From: Deltaproteobacteria bacterium RBG_13_61_14
GTDB taxonomy: Bacteria > RBG-13-61-14
Direction: 5' to 3'
Assembly (NCBI GenBank): GCA_001797815.1
Contig: MGQK01000053.1
Location: 63,922 to 106,213, forward strand
DNA: 42,292 nt
The translations under genes and the position numbers were made by a program. Below the pieces are notes generated by a model. It was given only the letters and a program-made list of their open reading frames with translations. It was not told the origin of the DNA and searched no databases. Below, piece by piece: positions 17,450 to 25,274 of this stretch; position 1 is the stretch's first letter; each line of letters starts with the position of its first letter.

Positions 17450-18942
17450 AGCTCGAAGTGGACGTGGCCATCGTGGGTTCCGGCGCCGGCGGCGGCGCGG
17501 TGCTGGATCGGCTCTTGCCCCTGATCGGCCAGGGCCTGAAAGTGGCGGTCCTGGAAGCCGGGCCTTACTTCACCCGCGACTACTTCACCCAGCGCGAAGT
17601 CGAGATGATGGGAATCTTCTGGGGCAACGGCGCCTGGCCCACGGCCGACGGCGCCATCACCATGATGATGGGCAAGGCCGTGGGCGGTTCTACTGCCATG
17701 TATACCGGCGTCACCTTCCGGGCGCCGGACGAGGTGCTCCTCGAATGGGGCATCCCCGGCCTGACCCCCGAAGACCTCAAGCCCCGCTACGAGGCGCTGG
17801 AGCAAGCCCTTAACGTGCACGCGCCGCCGGCCGACTTTGTCAACGACAACAACCGCCTCTTCAAGGAGGCCTGCGAAAAACTGGGCTGGCCCTGCGAAGA
17901 CCTGCGCCTCAACCTCCGCGACTGCGACCAGAACGGCTATTGCAACCTCGGTTGCGTCTCCGGCGGCAAGCAGGGCACGCTGGAATTGCAAATTCCCCGG
18001 GCCATCGCGGCCGGCGTGACCCTGGTGCCGAACTGCACGGTCGAGCGCGTCCAGGACCGCACCCTCTTCGCCCAGGTCCAGCCGGCGCCGGCCGGAACCC
18101 AGCCCGGGCCTTATCCGCCAGGCCCGCTCGAAATCAAGGCCCGCCTGATCGTGCTCGCCGCCGGCTGTCCCGGCACCCCGGCCCTGCTCCTGCGCTCGGG
18201 CCTGCCCGGCCTTTGCGACGCGCTCGGCCGCTACGTGACCGTGCACCCGGCGGTCACCGGGTTTGGCATTTATCCCCATCCGATCAAGAACTATCGCGGG
18301 TTCCCCAAAACCTATTACACGCCCCACTTCTCGAAAAGCCACGGTTACTATATCGAAACCTGTTTCTATTACCCCTTCAGCACGGCCAAGAGCGTCCACG
18401 GCTGGGGCCCGGAGCACCGCTCCCTCATGCGGCGCTATAACCGGATGCTGTCCATCCTCGTCCTGCTCCACGACCCGGCCCTGCCCGCGAACCGCGTGAC
18501 CCTGAGTCGCGGCCAAGCCAAGCTCATTTATCGCATCCACCCGGATAACATCAAGGCGCTGGCCCATGCCCAGGCGTCTTCGGCTGAAATCTTTTTCGCG
18601 GCCGGGTGCGACTCCGTGCACGTCTCTTTGGCCGACCAGTTCGAGCTAAGCCGGGCCGAGGCGGCCGCTGATCCCGGCCGCTTTATCCGGCCGGAGAACT
18701 TCATCCCCGGCACCACCCCGGTCTCCAGCGCCCACCCCCAGGGCGGCTGCCGCATGGGCATTGCCCCCAAGACCTCGATCACCGATCCTTTAGGCCGGGT
18801 CCACGGCTACCCCTGGCTCCGGGTCGCCGACTCGAGCCTCTTCCCTAAAAGCTCCCACGTCAACCCCTACCTCACCATCATGGCCCTGGCCGATAGGGTG
18901 GCGGATGGAATATTTGCAGATAGACGCGAATTTCTGCCATAA
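17446..18942 (+). CDS. GMC-family FAD oxidoreductase
   Basis: The 498-residue flavoenzyme starts with a dinucleotide loop VAIVGSGAGGG (G11, G13, G16) and has the FAD-contacting segment GKAVGGSTAMYTGVTFR. A cysteine-rich segment CDQNGYCNLGCVSGGKQG is typical of the long-chain alcohol oxidase/gluconate dehydrogenase branch. C-terminal catalytic signatures are SSAHPQGGCRMG and SSHVNPYLTIMALADRVA, supplying the His and Asn of the GMC active site. It oxidises an alcohol or sugar hydroxyl; the substrate is not predictable. It is coupled to the small subunit upstream. No cytochrome c electron acceptor gene is adjacent. Confidence 0.88.
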   Translation: MKLEVDVAIVGSGAGGGAVLDRLLPLIGQGLKVAVLEAGPYFTRDYFTQREVEMMGIFWGNGAWPTADGAITMMMGKAVGGSTAMYTGVTFRAPDEVLLEWGIPGLTPEDLKPRYEALEQALNVHAPPADFVNDNNRLFKEACEKLGWPCEDLRLNLRDCDQNGYCNLGCVSGGKQGTLELQIPRAIAAGVTLVPNCTVERVQDRTLFAQVQPAPAGTQPGPYPPGPLEIKARLIVLAAGCPGTPALLLRSGLPGLCDALGRYVTVHPAVTGFGIYPHPIKNYRGFPKTYYTPHFSKSHGYYIETCFYYPFSTAKSVHGWGPEHRSLMRRYNRMLSILVLLHDPALPANRVTLSRGQAKLIYRIHPDNIKALAHAQASSAEIFFAAGCDSVHVSLADQFELSRAEAAADPGRFIRPENFIPGTTPVSSAHPQGGCRMGIAPKTSITDPLGRVHGYPWLRVADSSLFPKSSHVNPYLTIMALADRVADGIFADRREFLP

Positions 18943-18952
18943 TGAGAGCGGC

Positions 18953-19034
18953 TCAGGTGTCAAGTGGCAGGTGTCAGGTTTTCAGAGCGCCAAGGGCGCG
19001 AATCGAAAATAGCCCAGGCCAACGCCCTGGGTAA
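18953..19034. repeat. Degenerate intergenic repeat
   Basis: Direct copies of AGGTGTCA/CAGGTGTCAGG occur at about 18955-18979, followed by the small palindrome CCCAGG/CCTGGG (19013-19018/19026-19031). It separates the GMC gene from the MNT relic. Confidence 0.4.
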
Positions 19035-19039
19035 CGAAA

Positions 19040-19201
19040 ATGACATCCACAATGGAAATAATTCAGGAGATGATCCGCCGGATCGTGGCGAAGTTTGATC
19101 CGGAAAAGATCATCCTCTTCGGCTCCTACGCCGATATTGTCGGCGGCATCATTTACCCGGCCCTTCGGGAAGGGAAAGTGGTCTATGAGGGGGCCGCGTG
19201 A
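19040..19201 (+). pseudogene. Internally deleted MNT-type nucleotidyltransferase (MntA-like) relic
   Basis: A 53-codon frame from ATG 19040 to TGA 19201 encodes the N-terminal helix and strand of a minimal nucleotidyltransferase, IVAKFDPEKIILFGSYA. It then jumps directly to what looks like the C-terminal end of the same family, IIYPALREGKVVYEGAA. The GSx10DxD active-site region that should lie between them is absent, so the product cannot be catalytic. The family is about 100-140 residues and usually forms a toxin-antitoxin pair with a HEPN protein; no HEPN gene follows. The frame is intact across the deletion, suggesting a clean in-frame loss of roughly half the gene. Confidence 0.65.
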
Positions 19202-19269
19202 AATAGGTATGGTGTCCATCAATTTTGTTAAATCTCCTTCAATTTTAACCTGAGGAGGAAGAACCCAAT

Positions 19270-19947
19270 ATGCAACACAATCTTAGCCTATTAAATAAGC
19301 TACATAAATATGAACAAAAATATCCCTGGGCTATTTTTGGCGTTCTTATAACAGTTATTCTAGCAGTTATTGGGATTATGATAGGAATTGCTGCTTCACC
19401 CAAAAATATTCAGCTTATTATTTATCATTTCGCCATATTTTTTATTTTATTAATTGTTTTTCTATTTATAATCTTAATTATTAAAAAGATTGTTTTCTAT
19501 TATATAAGTAAAAGATATTTGTTAGCAAAGTTATCGCTTAGATTAACAGACGAGGAATTCAATTATTTTAGAAACTACCTCGAATTTATCCTTACTATGA
19601 AATCTTCATTCGTATCCGCTTTGGGATTTCCATTAGATGCAGATTTATATTCTAAAATACCATGGGAAACATATTTCTTAAAAATTAATGAAGATACATG
19701 TTTTAAGCCATGGTTTACTGATATCCTGTCTTTGGTTACAGGTATTGATTCTGCAAATATAAACATAGAATTTGAATCAGAAAAATGCAGCGGACTAGGA
19801 TCGAGTATTAACGCAAACGCAGATGGGAAAATTACAGATTATAGAATATCTCATGAACAATTTACAAGGTGTATACGTTTATTTAGGGAATATAAAATAT
19901 TCAAATTCAATATGAAGACAAATACCTATGATGATATCATCGCATAA
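19270..19947 (+). CDS. AT-rich hypothetical membrane protein
   Basis: I do not recognise the family. The 225-residue product follows an excellent ribosome-binding site (GAGGAGGAA). It has two long hydrophobic segments at about residues 22-42 (IFGVLITVILAVIGIMIGIA) and 49-75, then a soluble C-terminal domain of about 145 residues (LRLTDEEFNYFRNYL, GLGSSINANADGKITDYRIS, FTRCIRLFREYKIF). Codon use is strikingly AT-rich compared with all neighbours except the gene at 34907-36172, and the amino acids are rich in I, K, N, F and Y. These are signs of horizontal transfer. It lies directly after the MNT relic, so both may come from one inserted segment. Confidence 0.75.
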   Translation: MQHNLSLLNKLHKYEQKYPWAIFGVLITVILAVIGIMIGIAASPKNIQLIIYHFAIFFILLIVFLFIILIIKKIVFYYISKRYLLAKLSLRLTDEEFNYFRNYLEFILTMKSSFVSALGFPLDADLYSKIPWETYFLKINEDTCFKPWFTDILSLVTGIDSANINIEFESEKCSGLGSSINANADGKITDYRISHEQFTRCIRLFREYKIFKFNMKTNTYDDIIA

Positions 19948-20362
19948 TACTTTATGTCAATGATGATAATAATGTGCTACCGGATCAGGGGAGATTTGCA
20001 GAGATTGGGGTCAAATCTGAACTTGAAAAAAGCTTCTCTCTTTGTCAGGAGTTGGCCCATTGAGACGTATTGATACCAATTTTACATCAAACATAGATTA
20101 ATGATCGGGTGCCACGGGCCAATCCCGAAGGGATTGCCCGTGCACTGGCAAGCCCTCCGGGCTTAGCCAGTGGCACACTTGGGCAATACTATATGACCGA
20201 CGTAAAATTAGTATAAAACACAGAGCACACAGAGATCACGGAGCGACAAAAGTAATTTCACTCGGGGTTTTTCTGTAATCTTCGATTCCGCGGCCGAAAG
20301 CCTCACCCGCGCAACCGCTAAACATCGTTCACGTTCAATTTCACGGGATTATTGATGGAAAA
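19948..20362. other. Gene-free gap with two repeat types
   Basis: No coding region is seen. It contains the cloverleaf-like palindrome at 20109-20176 and a half element with CACAGAGCACACAGAGATCA at about 20219-20238. The first 100 bases stay AT-rich, as in the upstream gene, and GC content rises after about 20280. Confidence 0.6.
20109..20176. repeat. Cloverleaf-like palindromic repeat
   Basis: GTGCCAC (20109-20115) and GTGGCAC (20170-20176) close a 68-base unit containing two internal hairpins. One is formed by CAATCCC/GGGATTG with a GAAG loop. The other is CACTGGC/GCCAGTG around AAGCCC/GGGCTT with a TCCG loop. It is a REP/BIME-like unit and lacks tRNA consensus bases. Confidence 0.7.
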
Positions 20363-21805
20363 TTAGCGCAGAAGATCTTCCGCGGTGAGGCCGGTGTTGG
20401 TTTTCAAGTCGCTGAAGTCCACCTGGCAAAAGGCTAAAGGGTCGTCGTAGCCCTGGAACTCGACGCGGAGCGGGAGCGAGGTCGAGGGGTCGAGGAAGAG
20501 GCGCATGATTTTCGGCTCGCGCGGGCCGGTCGGGACCTTGGTCTTGAGCTCGATCAGGATCCCGGCCGGCTCCTGGCTCCGGGCGGTGCGGACTTCCGAG
20601 TCGGCCAACTTCCCGCGCACCCGGTCGCGGATGGTGAAGAAGTCGAGGTCCTGGACATTGTCGCCCAACGAGCTGAAGAGCCGGGGGTCGTCGCGGGTAA
20701 AGGTCTGCTCGCCCATCACCCGGTAAACTCCGCCGGGCAGCAGGTGGATGAGCGGGTTCTGGCTGGGCACGTAGAACATGCGGCTGCCGGCGGACGATCC
20801 GAGCAGGATGTAGTTGGCCGCGAGCGAGAGCGTCTCGACCTCGAACCCGCGCTCGGACCGGAGATAACTGTAGCGGTCCTGCTTGAGCAGGCGCAGCCGG
20901 TGAAAGCGAAAGCGGGTGGCCATGGTCACGGTGTAGTCCCGGATGGGTTGAAGCGCCTCCTCGAACCGCTTGAGTAAGTCTTCCGCGTCCGGCGCCGGCT
21001 CAGCCGCGAGCTTCAACTCCGGCGCCGCGAGCTCACCCAGGCCCGCGCCTCCGGCCGGCTTGGCCAGGTTCCAGCCCATAGTCAGGCCCTGGAAATTCAT
21101 GTCCTCCGCAGAGAGCGGCGCATCGAGCTTGACCTCCCGGTAGGCATACACGTGCGCGGCCCTGGGCTCGCCCGGCCGGAAATATTCCATGCGCATGGGG
21201 AACCATGTGTCCGGGTCCACCCAGATCTTGCACAGGTCGAGATGGAAGTCCGGGTCCGGGATCTCGCCCCGGCGGATAGTGAGCAGCCAATACGGCTGAC
21301 CTTTGAACTGCACCCGCTCGGCGCTGATGGCGCCGGCCTGCAGCATCCGGTCCCAATCGCTAAAAAAGTCCCAGATGCCCTCGGACTTCAGGTTCTCGCC
21401 GTTGATGTAATAAGCCTTGGGATCCTCGGGAAACATGAGCACCACGCCCAGCATCCGGTAAGCGCCGGGCAGGACCAGGCGGGAAAGGTCGTCCTTCTCG
21501 GTGTAGCACTCCTGGTACCCGGGGTTCATCTGGTCGGGAAAGGAATACTTGGCTTCGAGGATGGTGCCGCAATACCACTTGGGCTTCTGGATGCACTTGA
21601 CCGAGACCACCCGGAAGGCATTGATCTCCTGGTTCTTGCCGCGGGCGCTGTAGTCCTCGTAAACCGCGGTGTAACTCTGGTGCCGGAAGAGCTCGGCCCG
21701 CATCCGCTCGTAGAGAGCGCGGGCGTCTTCGCCGGCGCCGAGGCTCCCGAGGCTGATGAGCATGGCCAGGGCCAGGACGGCGCCCGGGCGGGAAGGCTTG
21801 GTCAT
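20363..21805 (-). CDS. Exported tandem DUF1571/LolA-like protein
   Basis: The 480-residue protein starts with a signal peptide (VLALAMLISLGSLGAG). Two homologous halves follow. Half one has LYERMRAELFRHQSYTAVYE, AYRMLGVVLMFPEDPKAYY and KIWVDPDTWFPMRMEYF. Half two has LLKRFEEALQPIRDYTVTMA, VYRVMGEQTFTRDDPRLF and RLFLDPSTSLPLRVEFQGYD. The pattern of helix, then a curved sheet with VDP.T..P.R.E, matches DUF1571 and related LolA/LolB-like half-barrels. It is probably periplasmic and may bind a lipid or other hydrophobic ligand (inference). Its ATG overlaps the amidohydrolase stop as ATGA, with GGAGGTGA as ribosome-binding site. Confidence 0.75.
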   Translation of the reverse strand: MTKPSRPGAVLALAMLISLGSLGAGEDARALYERMRAELFRHQSYTAVYEDYSARGKNQEINAFRVVSVKCIQKPKWYCGTILEAKYSFPDQMNPGYQECYTEKDDLSRLVLPGAYRMLGVVLMFPEDPKAYYINGENLKSEGIWDFFSDWDRMLQAGAISAERVQFKGQPYWLLTIRRGEIPDPDFHLDLCKIWVDPDTWFPMRMEYFRPGEPRAAHVYAYREVKLDAPLSAEDMNFQGLTMGWNLAKPAGGAGLGELAAPELKLAAEPAPDAEDLLKRFEEALQPIRDYTVTMATRFRFHRLRLLKQDRYSYLRSERGFEVETLSLAANYILLGSSAGSRMFYVPSQNPLIHLLPGGVYRVMGEQTFTRDDPRLFSSLGDNVQDLDFFTIRDRVRGKLADSEVRTARSQEPAGILIELKTKVPTGPREPKIMRLFLDPSTSLPLRVEFQGYDDPLAFCQVDFSDLKTNTGLTAEDLLR

Positions 21806-22725
21806 GGACTCACCTCCGGCAGTTTACCGATCAGGGCCTCGGCGTTCTGGCCGAAGAATTTTTCGCGCAGTTTGTCATTCCCCTTGGTGGCCTGCATGCC
21901 CACTTTCACCGCATAATAAGGCAGGGTAAAGGGGAAGTCCGAGGCGTAGAGCACGCGGTCTTCCCCCATCTCGGAGAAGGCGCGGCGGATGACCGATGCC
22001 GGCTGGAAGCTCAAATCGGCATACACGTTCGCATATTTTTTGGCCAGCGACCAGACCACGCCCGGCTCGCCCAGGTTGTGGTGGGCCAGGATGAAGGGCT
22101 GCTCGGGGAAGGCCGCGATCAGCTTCTCGTAGGTGCGGGCGTCGCCGTATTCGGTGCGCTGGAAATGGGCGATGTAATAGGTGGCCTTGCCCGAGTGGAT
22201 CAGGACCGGCTGGCGATAGGGCCGGAAGGCCTCGACCAGCTCGAACCACGCCGGGTCGGTGAGCGGCAGGTTCTGGACAATGGGATGGAGCTTGAGCCCG
22301 AGGCAGCCCTGGGCCAGATAGCGCTCGAGCTTCTGGAGCCGCTCCGGGTCGCGGGGGTTGACCGAGGCGAAGGTGAAAAGCCGGGGCCGACTCTGGCTGC
22401 CCGCGGCCTGGCTTTCCCGGCACAAGGCCAGGTTGTCCTCGGTCGAGCGGAAAGGCTCGATGGGCTGGAGCACCGCGTGGGTCACGCCGGCCAAAGCCGC
22501 GAAGCGCCGCAGGTTCTTCTCCGTGCCCAGGTTGTTGCGGTGGTGGATGTGGATGATCTCCAGGTAGCGGGAGAGGGTGCGGAAGCCAAGCGGCGGCTGG
22601 TTGGCGCGAAATCCGCTCCATTCCATGAGCGCAGCCGGGGTCCATACCGGCTCCTCGTAGGCCTCGTCCAGGGGCTGGCCGTAAATCAGGTCGCCCACGT
22701 GGGTATGGATATCAATGATCTTCAC
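21802..22725 (-). CDS. Amidohydrolase-2 family TIM-barrel metal hydrolase
   Basis: The 307-residue protein begins MKIIDIHTHVGD, with the strand-1 HxH metal motif. LGLKLHPIVQNLPL, PVLIHSGKA, FILAHHNLG and VLYASDFPF supply the later histidines and the strand-8 aspartate of the amidohydrolase-2 (ACMSD/resorcylate decarboxylase-like) family. These enzymes are decarboxylases or hydrolases of aromatic or lactone substrates; the substrate here is unknown. Translational coupling to an exported lipid-carrier-like protein is unusual and gives no simple functional clue. Confidence 0.85.
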   Translation of the reverse strand: MKIIDIHTHVGDLIYGQPLDEAYEEPVWTPAALMEWSGFRANQPPLGFRTLSRYLEIIHIHHRNNLGTEKNLRRFAALAGVTHAVLQPIEPFRSTEDNLALCRESQAAGSQSRPRLFTFASVNPRDPERLQKLERYLAQGCLGLKLHPIVQNLPLTDPAWFELVEAFRPYRQPVLIHSGKATYYIAHFQRTEYGDARTYEKLIAAFPEQPFILAHHNLGEPGVVWSLAKKYANVYADLSFQPASVIRRAFSEMGEDRVLYASDFPFTLPYYAVKVGMQATKGNDKLREKFFGQNAEALIGKLPEVSP

Positions 22726-23301
22726 GGCCCCTGCCCCTCCTTCTTTTCTATCATGTCTTAAAGCTCAAAAGCAACCCTGGTCGGGTCTCAATTATGGCGA
22801 TGGCTTCCCTCCATGGCATGGGTGGCATAAGAGCTTCACCTAACACCTAACCCGGCCGAGCCGGAACCAAAGAAGAGTTTCACGCAAAGACGCCAAGACG
22901 CCAAAGGTTCAAGCACTCGGGTTCAGAAGCGCCGGGAATGTTTTTCGTTTCTTCTTTTCTTCCCCAGCCCCGCCGCAAGGGAGCAAAGTCGCAAAGGAAT
23001 CACCCTTCGCGTCTTGAGGTTCTTGGCGTCGGGTTCTTCCCTCTTTCTCATCCGGGTTTGCCGGTCATCGCCCAACCCGAGCTCTCTCGCCGCACTTGAT
23101 AAAATCTTCAACTTGGCGGCTTCGCGTCTTGGCGTGAGACTCTTCTGACGCTCGGGCATAAAATCGTGCTCACTTTGGCAATGATTTGAGTTGTAAGCGC
23201 CTAAAGCCTCTCTCGGACACGTTCCCGATCAAGGGTCTTCAACCTTACTTTCTCTAAAAATCGCAATCAACGGGGCCGTTAAGAATAGTGCCGGTTCATA
23301 C
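22726..23301. other. Gene-free intergenic region with large palindromic element
   Basis: No gene is supported. The minus-strand frame in this region is made of repeat arms. The segment separates the amidohydrolase unit (minus) from the nuo operon (plus) and is dominated by the element at 22871-23147. Confidence 0.6.
22871..23147. repeat. 277-bp composite inverted-repeat element
   Basis: AGAAGAGTTTCACGC (22871-22885) and GCGTGAGACTCTTCT (23133-23147) are inverted ends with a single mismatch. Inside are further arms AAGACGCCAAGACGCC and GCGTCTTGGCG, plus AAGTCGCAAAGG and CCCTTCGCGTCTTG. It is a larger cousin of the CACAAAGACACGAAG repeats and contains no transposase. Confidence 0.65.
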
Positions 23302-23329
23302 TTGACATTCGGCGGCAATATGCCAAAAT
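23302..23329 (+). promoter_or_regulatory. Probable promoter of the nuo operon
   Basis: TTGACA at 23302-23307 is perfect; CAAAAT at 23324-23329 (4 of 6) follows after 16 bases. The leader to the nuoA ATG would be about 160 bases. No competing promoter with a good -35 is seen closer to nuoA. Confidence 0.5.
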
Positions 23330-23496
23330 CAATCACGAAACCGCTAAGCAGTTCTCGTGCAGGGGTAAAAAGCGCAAGTCCCCTCAAAATTCATGCGCAG
23401 TTCCTAAAAGAAAAAGAAGAAATTCCAGATGCCGGCAATTCCCGACCGGGGGGCGGCTTTTAACTGACTCGTTGAAGAATTGTTTCAAGGTTCACC

Positions 23497-23967
23497 ATGC
23501 TGTTTAACTTCGCAACTGTCGGGGTGTTTCTGATCCTGGCTTTCCTTTTCGTCCTGGCCGCCCTGGTCACCAGCCGGCTCGTGGCGCCGCACCGGCCCGC
23601 GCCGGAAAAGCTCAAGACCTACGAATGCGGCGAGCCGCCCATCGGCCCGAGCTGGATCCGCTTCAACAACCGCTTCTACATCATCGCCCTGGTCTTTTTG
23701 CTCTTCGACGTGGAAGTGGTCTTGATCCTGCCCTGCGTGGTCGTGTTCCGCGGCTGGGCCGGGCTGTGGCAAGGGTGGTTCATCTTCTCCGAGATCCTCT
23801 TCTTCGTGCTCATCCTGATCGCCGGCCTGGCCTATGTCTGGGCCAAGGGCGACTTGAGCTGGGTCAAGACCACCCGGGCGGTCCTGGATACCGCCCCCGC
23901 TGCTCCCGCCGAACCCATTGCTTCCAGGCTGCAGCCCGCGGCCGGCGCTGCCCCGGGCCAGGAGTGA
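23497..23967 (+). CDS. nuoA: NADH-quinone oxidoreductase subunit A
   Basis: The 156-residue protein has three transmembrane segments ([51 protein letters not shown]) and the diagnostic [10 protein letters not shown] and [16 protein letters not shown]. NuoA contributes to the quinone cavity of complex I in the inner membrane. An Ala/Pro-rich C-terminal tail after about residue 130 is longer than in E. coli. It is the first gene of an 11-gene nuo operon and sits 8 bases before nuoB. Confidence 0.95.
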   Translation: MLFNFATVGVFLILAFLFVLAALVTSRLVAPHRPAPEKLKTYECGEPPIGPSWIRFNNRFYIIALVFLLFDVEVVLILPCVVVFRGWAGLWQGWFIFSEILFFVLILIAGLAYVWAKGDLSWVKTTRAVLDTAPAAPAEPIASRLQPAAGAAPGQE

Positions 23968-23975
23968 GAAACCCG

Positions 23976-24461
23976 ATGGAAGATATTTTACCCGGCCGGT
24001 TCCCTGATTACGTGCTCTTTGCCAAGGCCGACGACCTGATCAACTGGTCGCGCAAGAACAGCCTGTGGTGGATGCTCTTCGCCCTGGCCTGCTGCGGCAT
24101 CGAGTTGATGCAGGCCGGCGCCGTCCGCTCCGACCTCGACCGCTTCGGCGCCGTCTTCCGGGCCACGCCCCGGCAGAGCGACCTCATGATCGTGGCCGGC
24201 ACCCTCACCCTGAAAATGGCGCGCCGGGTGCGCCTGCTCTACGAGCAGATGGCCGAGCCGCGCTGGGTGATCGCCATGGGCAGTTGCGCCAATTGCGGGG
24301 GCCTGTTCAACTTAAGCTACTCGGTGGTGCGCGGAGCGGACAAGATCGTGCCGGTGGACATTTACGTGCCTGGGTGTCCGCCCCGGCCCGAGGCCCTGAC
24401 CCACGCGATCATCGAGTTGCAGAAGAAAATCACCGGCTCCAAGGTTTTGCGCAAGGCCTAA
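23976..24461 (+). CDS. nuoB: NADH-quinone oxidoreductase subunit B
   Basis: ATG at 23976 ([15 protein letters not shown]) gives a 161-residue protein; the longer frame is a shadow of nuoA. It binds the terminal cluster N2 through C39-C40 (LACCGIEL), C104 (GSCAN) and C134 (VPGCPPRPE). C107, three residues after C104, takes the place of a serine common in this loop (GSCANCGG). It lies at the interface with NuoC, NuoD and the membrane arm. Confidence 0.95.
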   Translation: MEDILPGRFPDYVLFAKADDLINWSRKNSLWWMLFALACCGIELMQAGAVRSDLDRFGAVFRATPRQSDLMIVAGTLTLKMARRVRLLYEQMAEPRWVIAMGSCANCGGLFNLSYSVVRGADKIVPVDIYVPGCPPRPEALTHAIIELQKKITGSKVLRKA

Positions 24462-24492
24462 AGGGATGAATGCGGCCGTTTTGACTACGGGC

Positions 24493-24567
24493 GTAGGGGC
24501 GCGATTCATCGCGCCCGCTGATCGGCAATTGCTTCCAGAAGCCGGGCGCAATCAATTGCGCCCCTAC
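24493..24567. repeat. GTAGGGGC-family palindrome between nuoB and nuoC
   Basis: GTAGGGGCGC (24493-24502) and GCGCCCCTAC (24558-24567) close the unit. Internal hairpins are GCGCGATTCATCGCGC and GGGCGCAATCAATTGCGCCC. Confidence 0.8.
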
Positions 24568-24620
24568 CATAAAGATTTCCAGGTAATTGCCGGGCTTTCT
24601 GATCTGGATAGGAATGCCTA

Positions 24621-25142
24621 ATGGCCACGCCGGCGGAAATCGCGGAACGGGTCCAGGCCCAGTTCGGGACGGCCGTGCTCGAGACCGTGCTCGAAGGCCG
24701 ACTGCCCCACCTGGTGGTGGAGGCGGGCCGGCTCCAGGAGGTCTGCGCCTTTCTCCGGGAAAGCCCGGAGCTCAAGTTTGACTTCCTCAGCGCCGTCGCC
24801 GGGGTGGACCTGGGCGAGCAGTTGCAGGCGGTTTACCTGCTCTACTCCTATGCTCATCATCATGCTTTCACCCTGAAGGTGAACGCGCCCCGCGACAACC
24901 CGGTGGTGCCCACGGTCTCGGGGATCTGGCCCGCGGCCGACTGGCACGAGCGGGAAACCTTTGACCTGATGGGCATCCGCTTCTCCGGTCATCCGGACCT
25001 GCGCCGGATCCTCTTGCCCGAGGACTGGGTGGGGCACCCCTTGCGCAAGGATTACAAATACCCGGAAAGCTACGACGGGATTACGCTCCGACGAGACGAG
25101 GAGGACTGGCCCGATCCCGGCGCGGAAGCATTGTATAAATAA
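24621..25142 (+). CDS. nuoC: NADH-quinone oxidoreductase subunit C
   Basis: The 173-residue peripheral-arm subunit has the 30-kDa family signature: DFLSAVAGVDLGEQL, then VYLLYSYAHHHAFTLKV, and the strongly conserved WPAADWHERETFDLMGIRF followed by HPDLRRILLPEDWVGHPLRKDY. It is separate from nuoD, not fused as in enterobacteria. It follows a palindromic repeat and lies before a 132-base gap that carries three more hairpins. Confidence 0.95.
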   Translation: MATPAEIAERVQAQFGTAVLETVLEGRLPHLVVEAGRLQEVCAFLRESPELKFDFLSAVAGVDLGEQLQAVYLLYSYAHHHAFTLKVNAPRDNPVVPTVSGIWPAADWHERETFDLMGIRFSGHPDLRRILLPEDWVGHPLRKDYKYPESYDGITLRRDEEDWPDPGAEALYK

Positions 25143-25146
25143 TTCT

Positions 25147-25255
25147 GTAGGGCAGGTATCCAAACCTGCCCTACCCCTCACCCTAACCATCTCCCCCAGG
25201 GAGAGGGTATGGTGAGGGAAAATTGTTAGGGCACGATTGGATTCGTGCCCTAACA
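25147..25255. repeat. Three consecutive palindromes between nuoC and nuoD
   Basis: The first is GTAGGGCAGGT/ACCTGCCCTAC (25147-25157/25164-25174). The second starts CCCTCACC at 25175 and ends GGTGAGGG at 25218. The third is a 13-bp perfect stem TGTTAGGGCACGA/TCGTGCCCTAACA (25224-25236/25243-25255). None has a T-tract, so they are not evident terminators. Confidence 0.8.
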
Positions 25256-25274
25256 AGATAGATGATCTAGAAAA

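Noticed and set aside
20109-20176. tRNA-like gene
   Set aside because: The unit has a cloverleaf-like outline but lacks the T-loop, the anticodon-loop pattern and invariant tRNA bases; its arms are palindromic repeat arms.
22923-23159. Minus-strand 78-codon frame in the nuo upstream gap
   Set aside because: It consists almost entirely of arms of the composite inverted repeat and has no ribosome-binding site.
25147-25255. Transcription terminator between nuoC and nuoD
   Set aside because: The hairpins are strong but no T-tract follows any of them, and terminating inside the operon would separate essential subunits.
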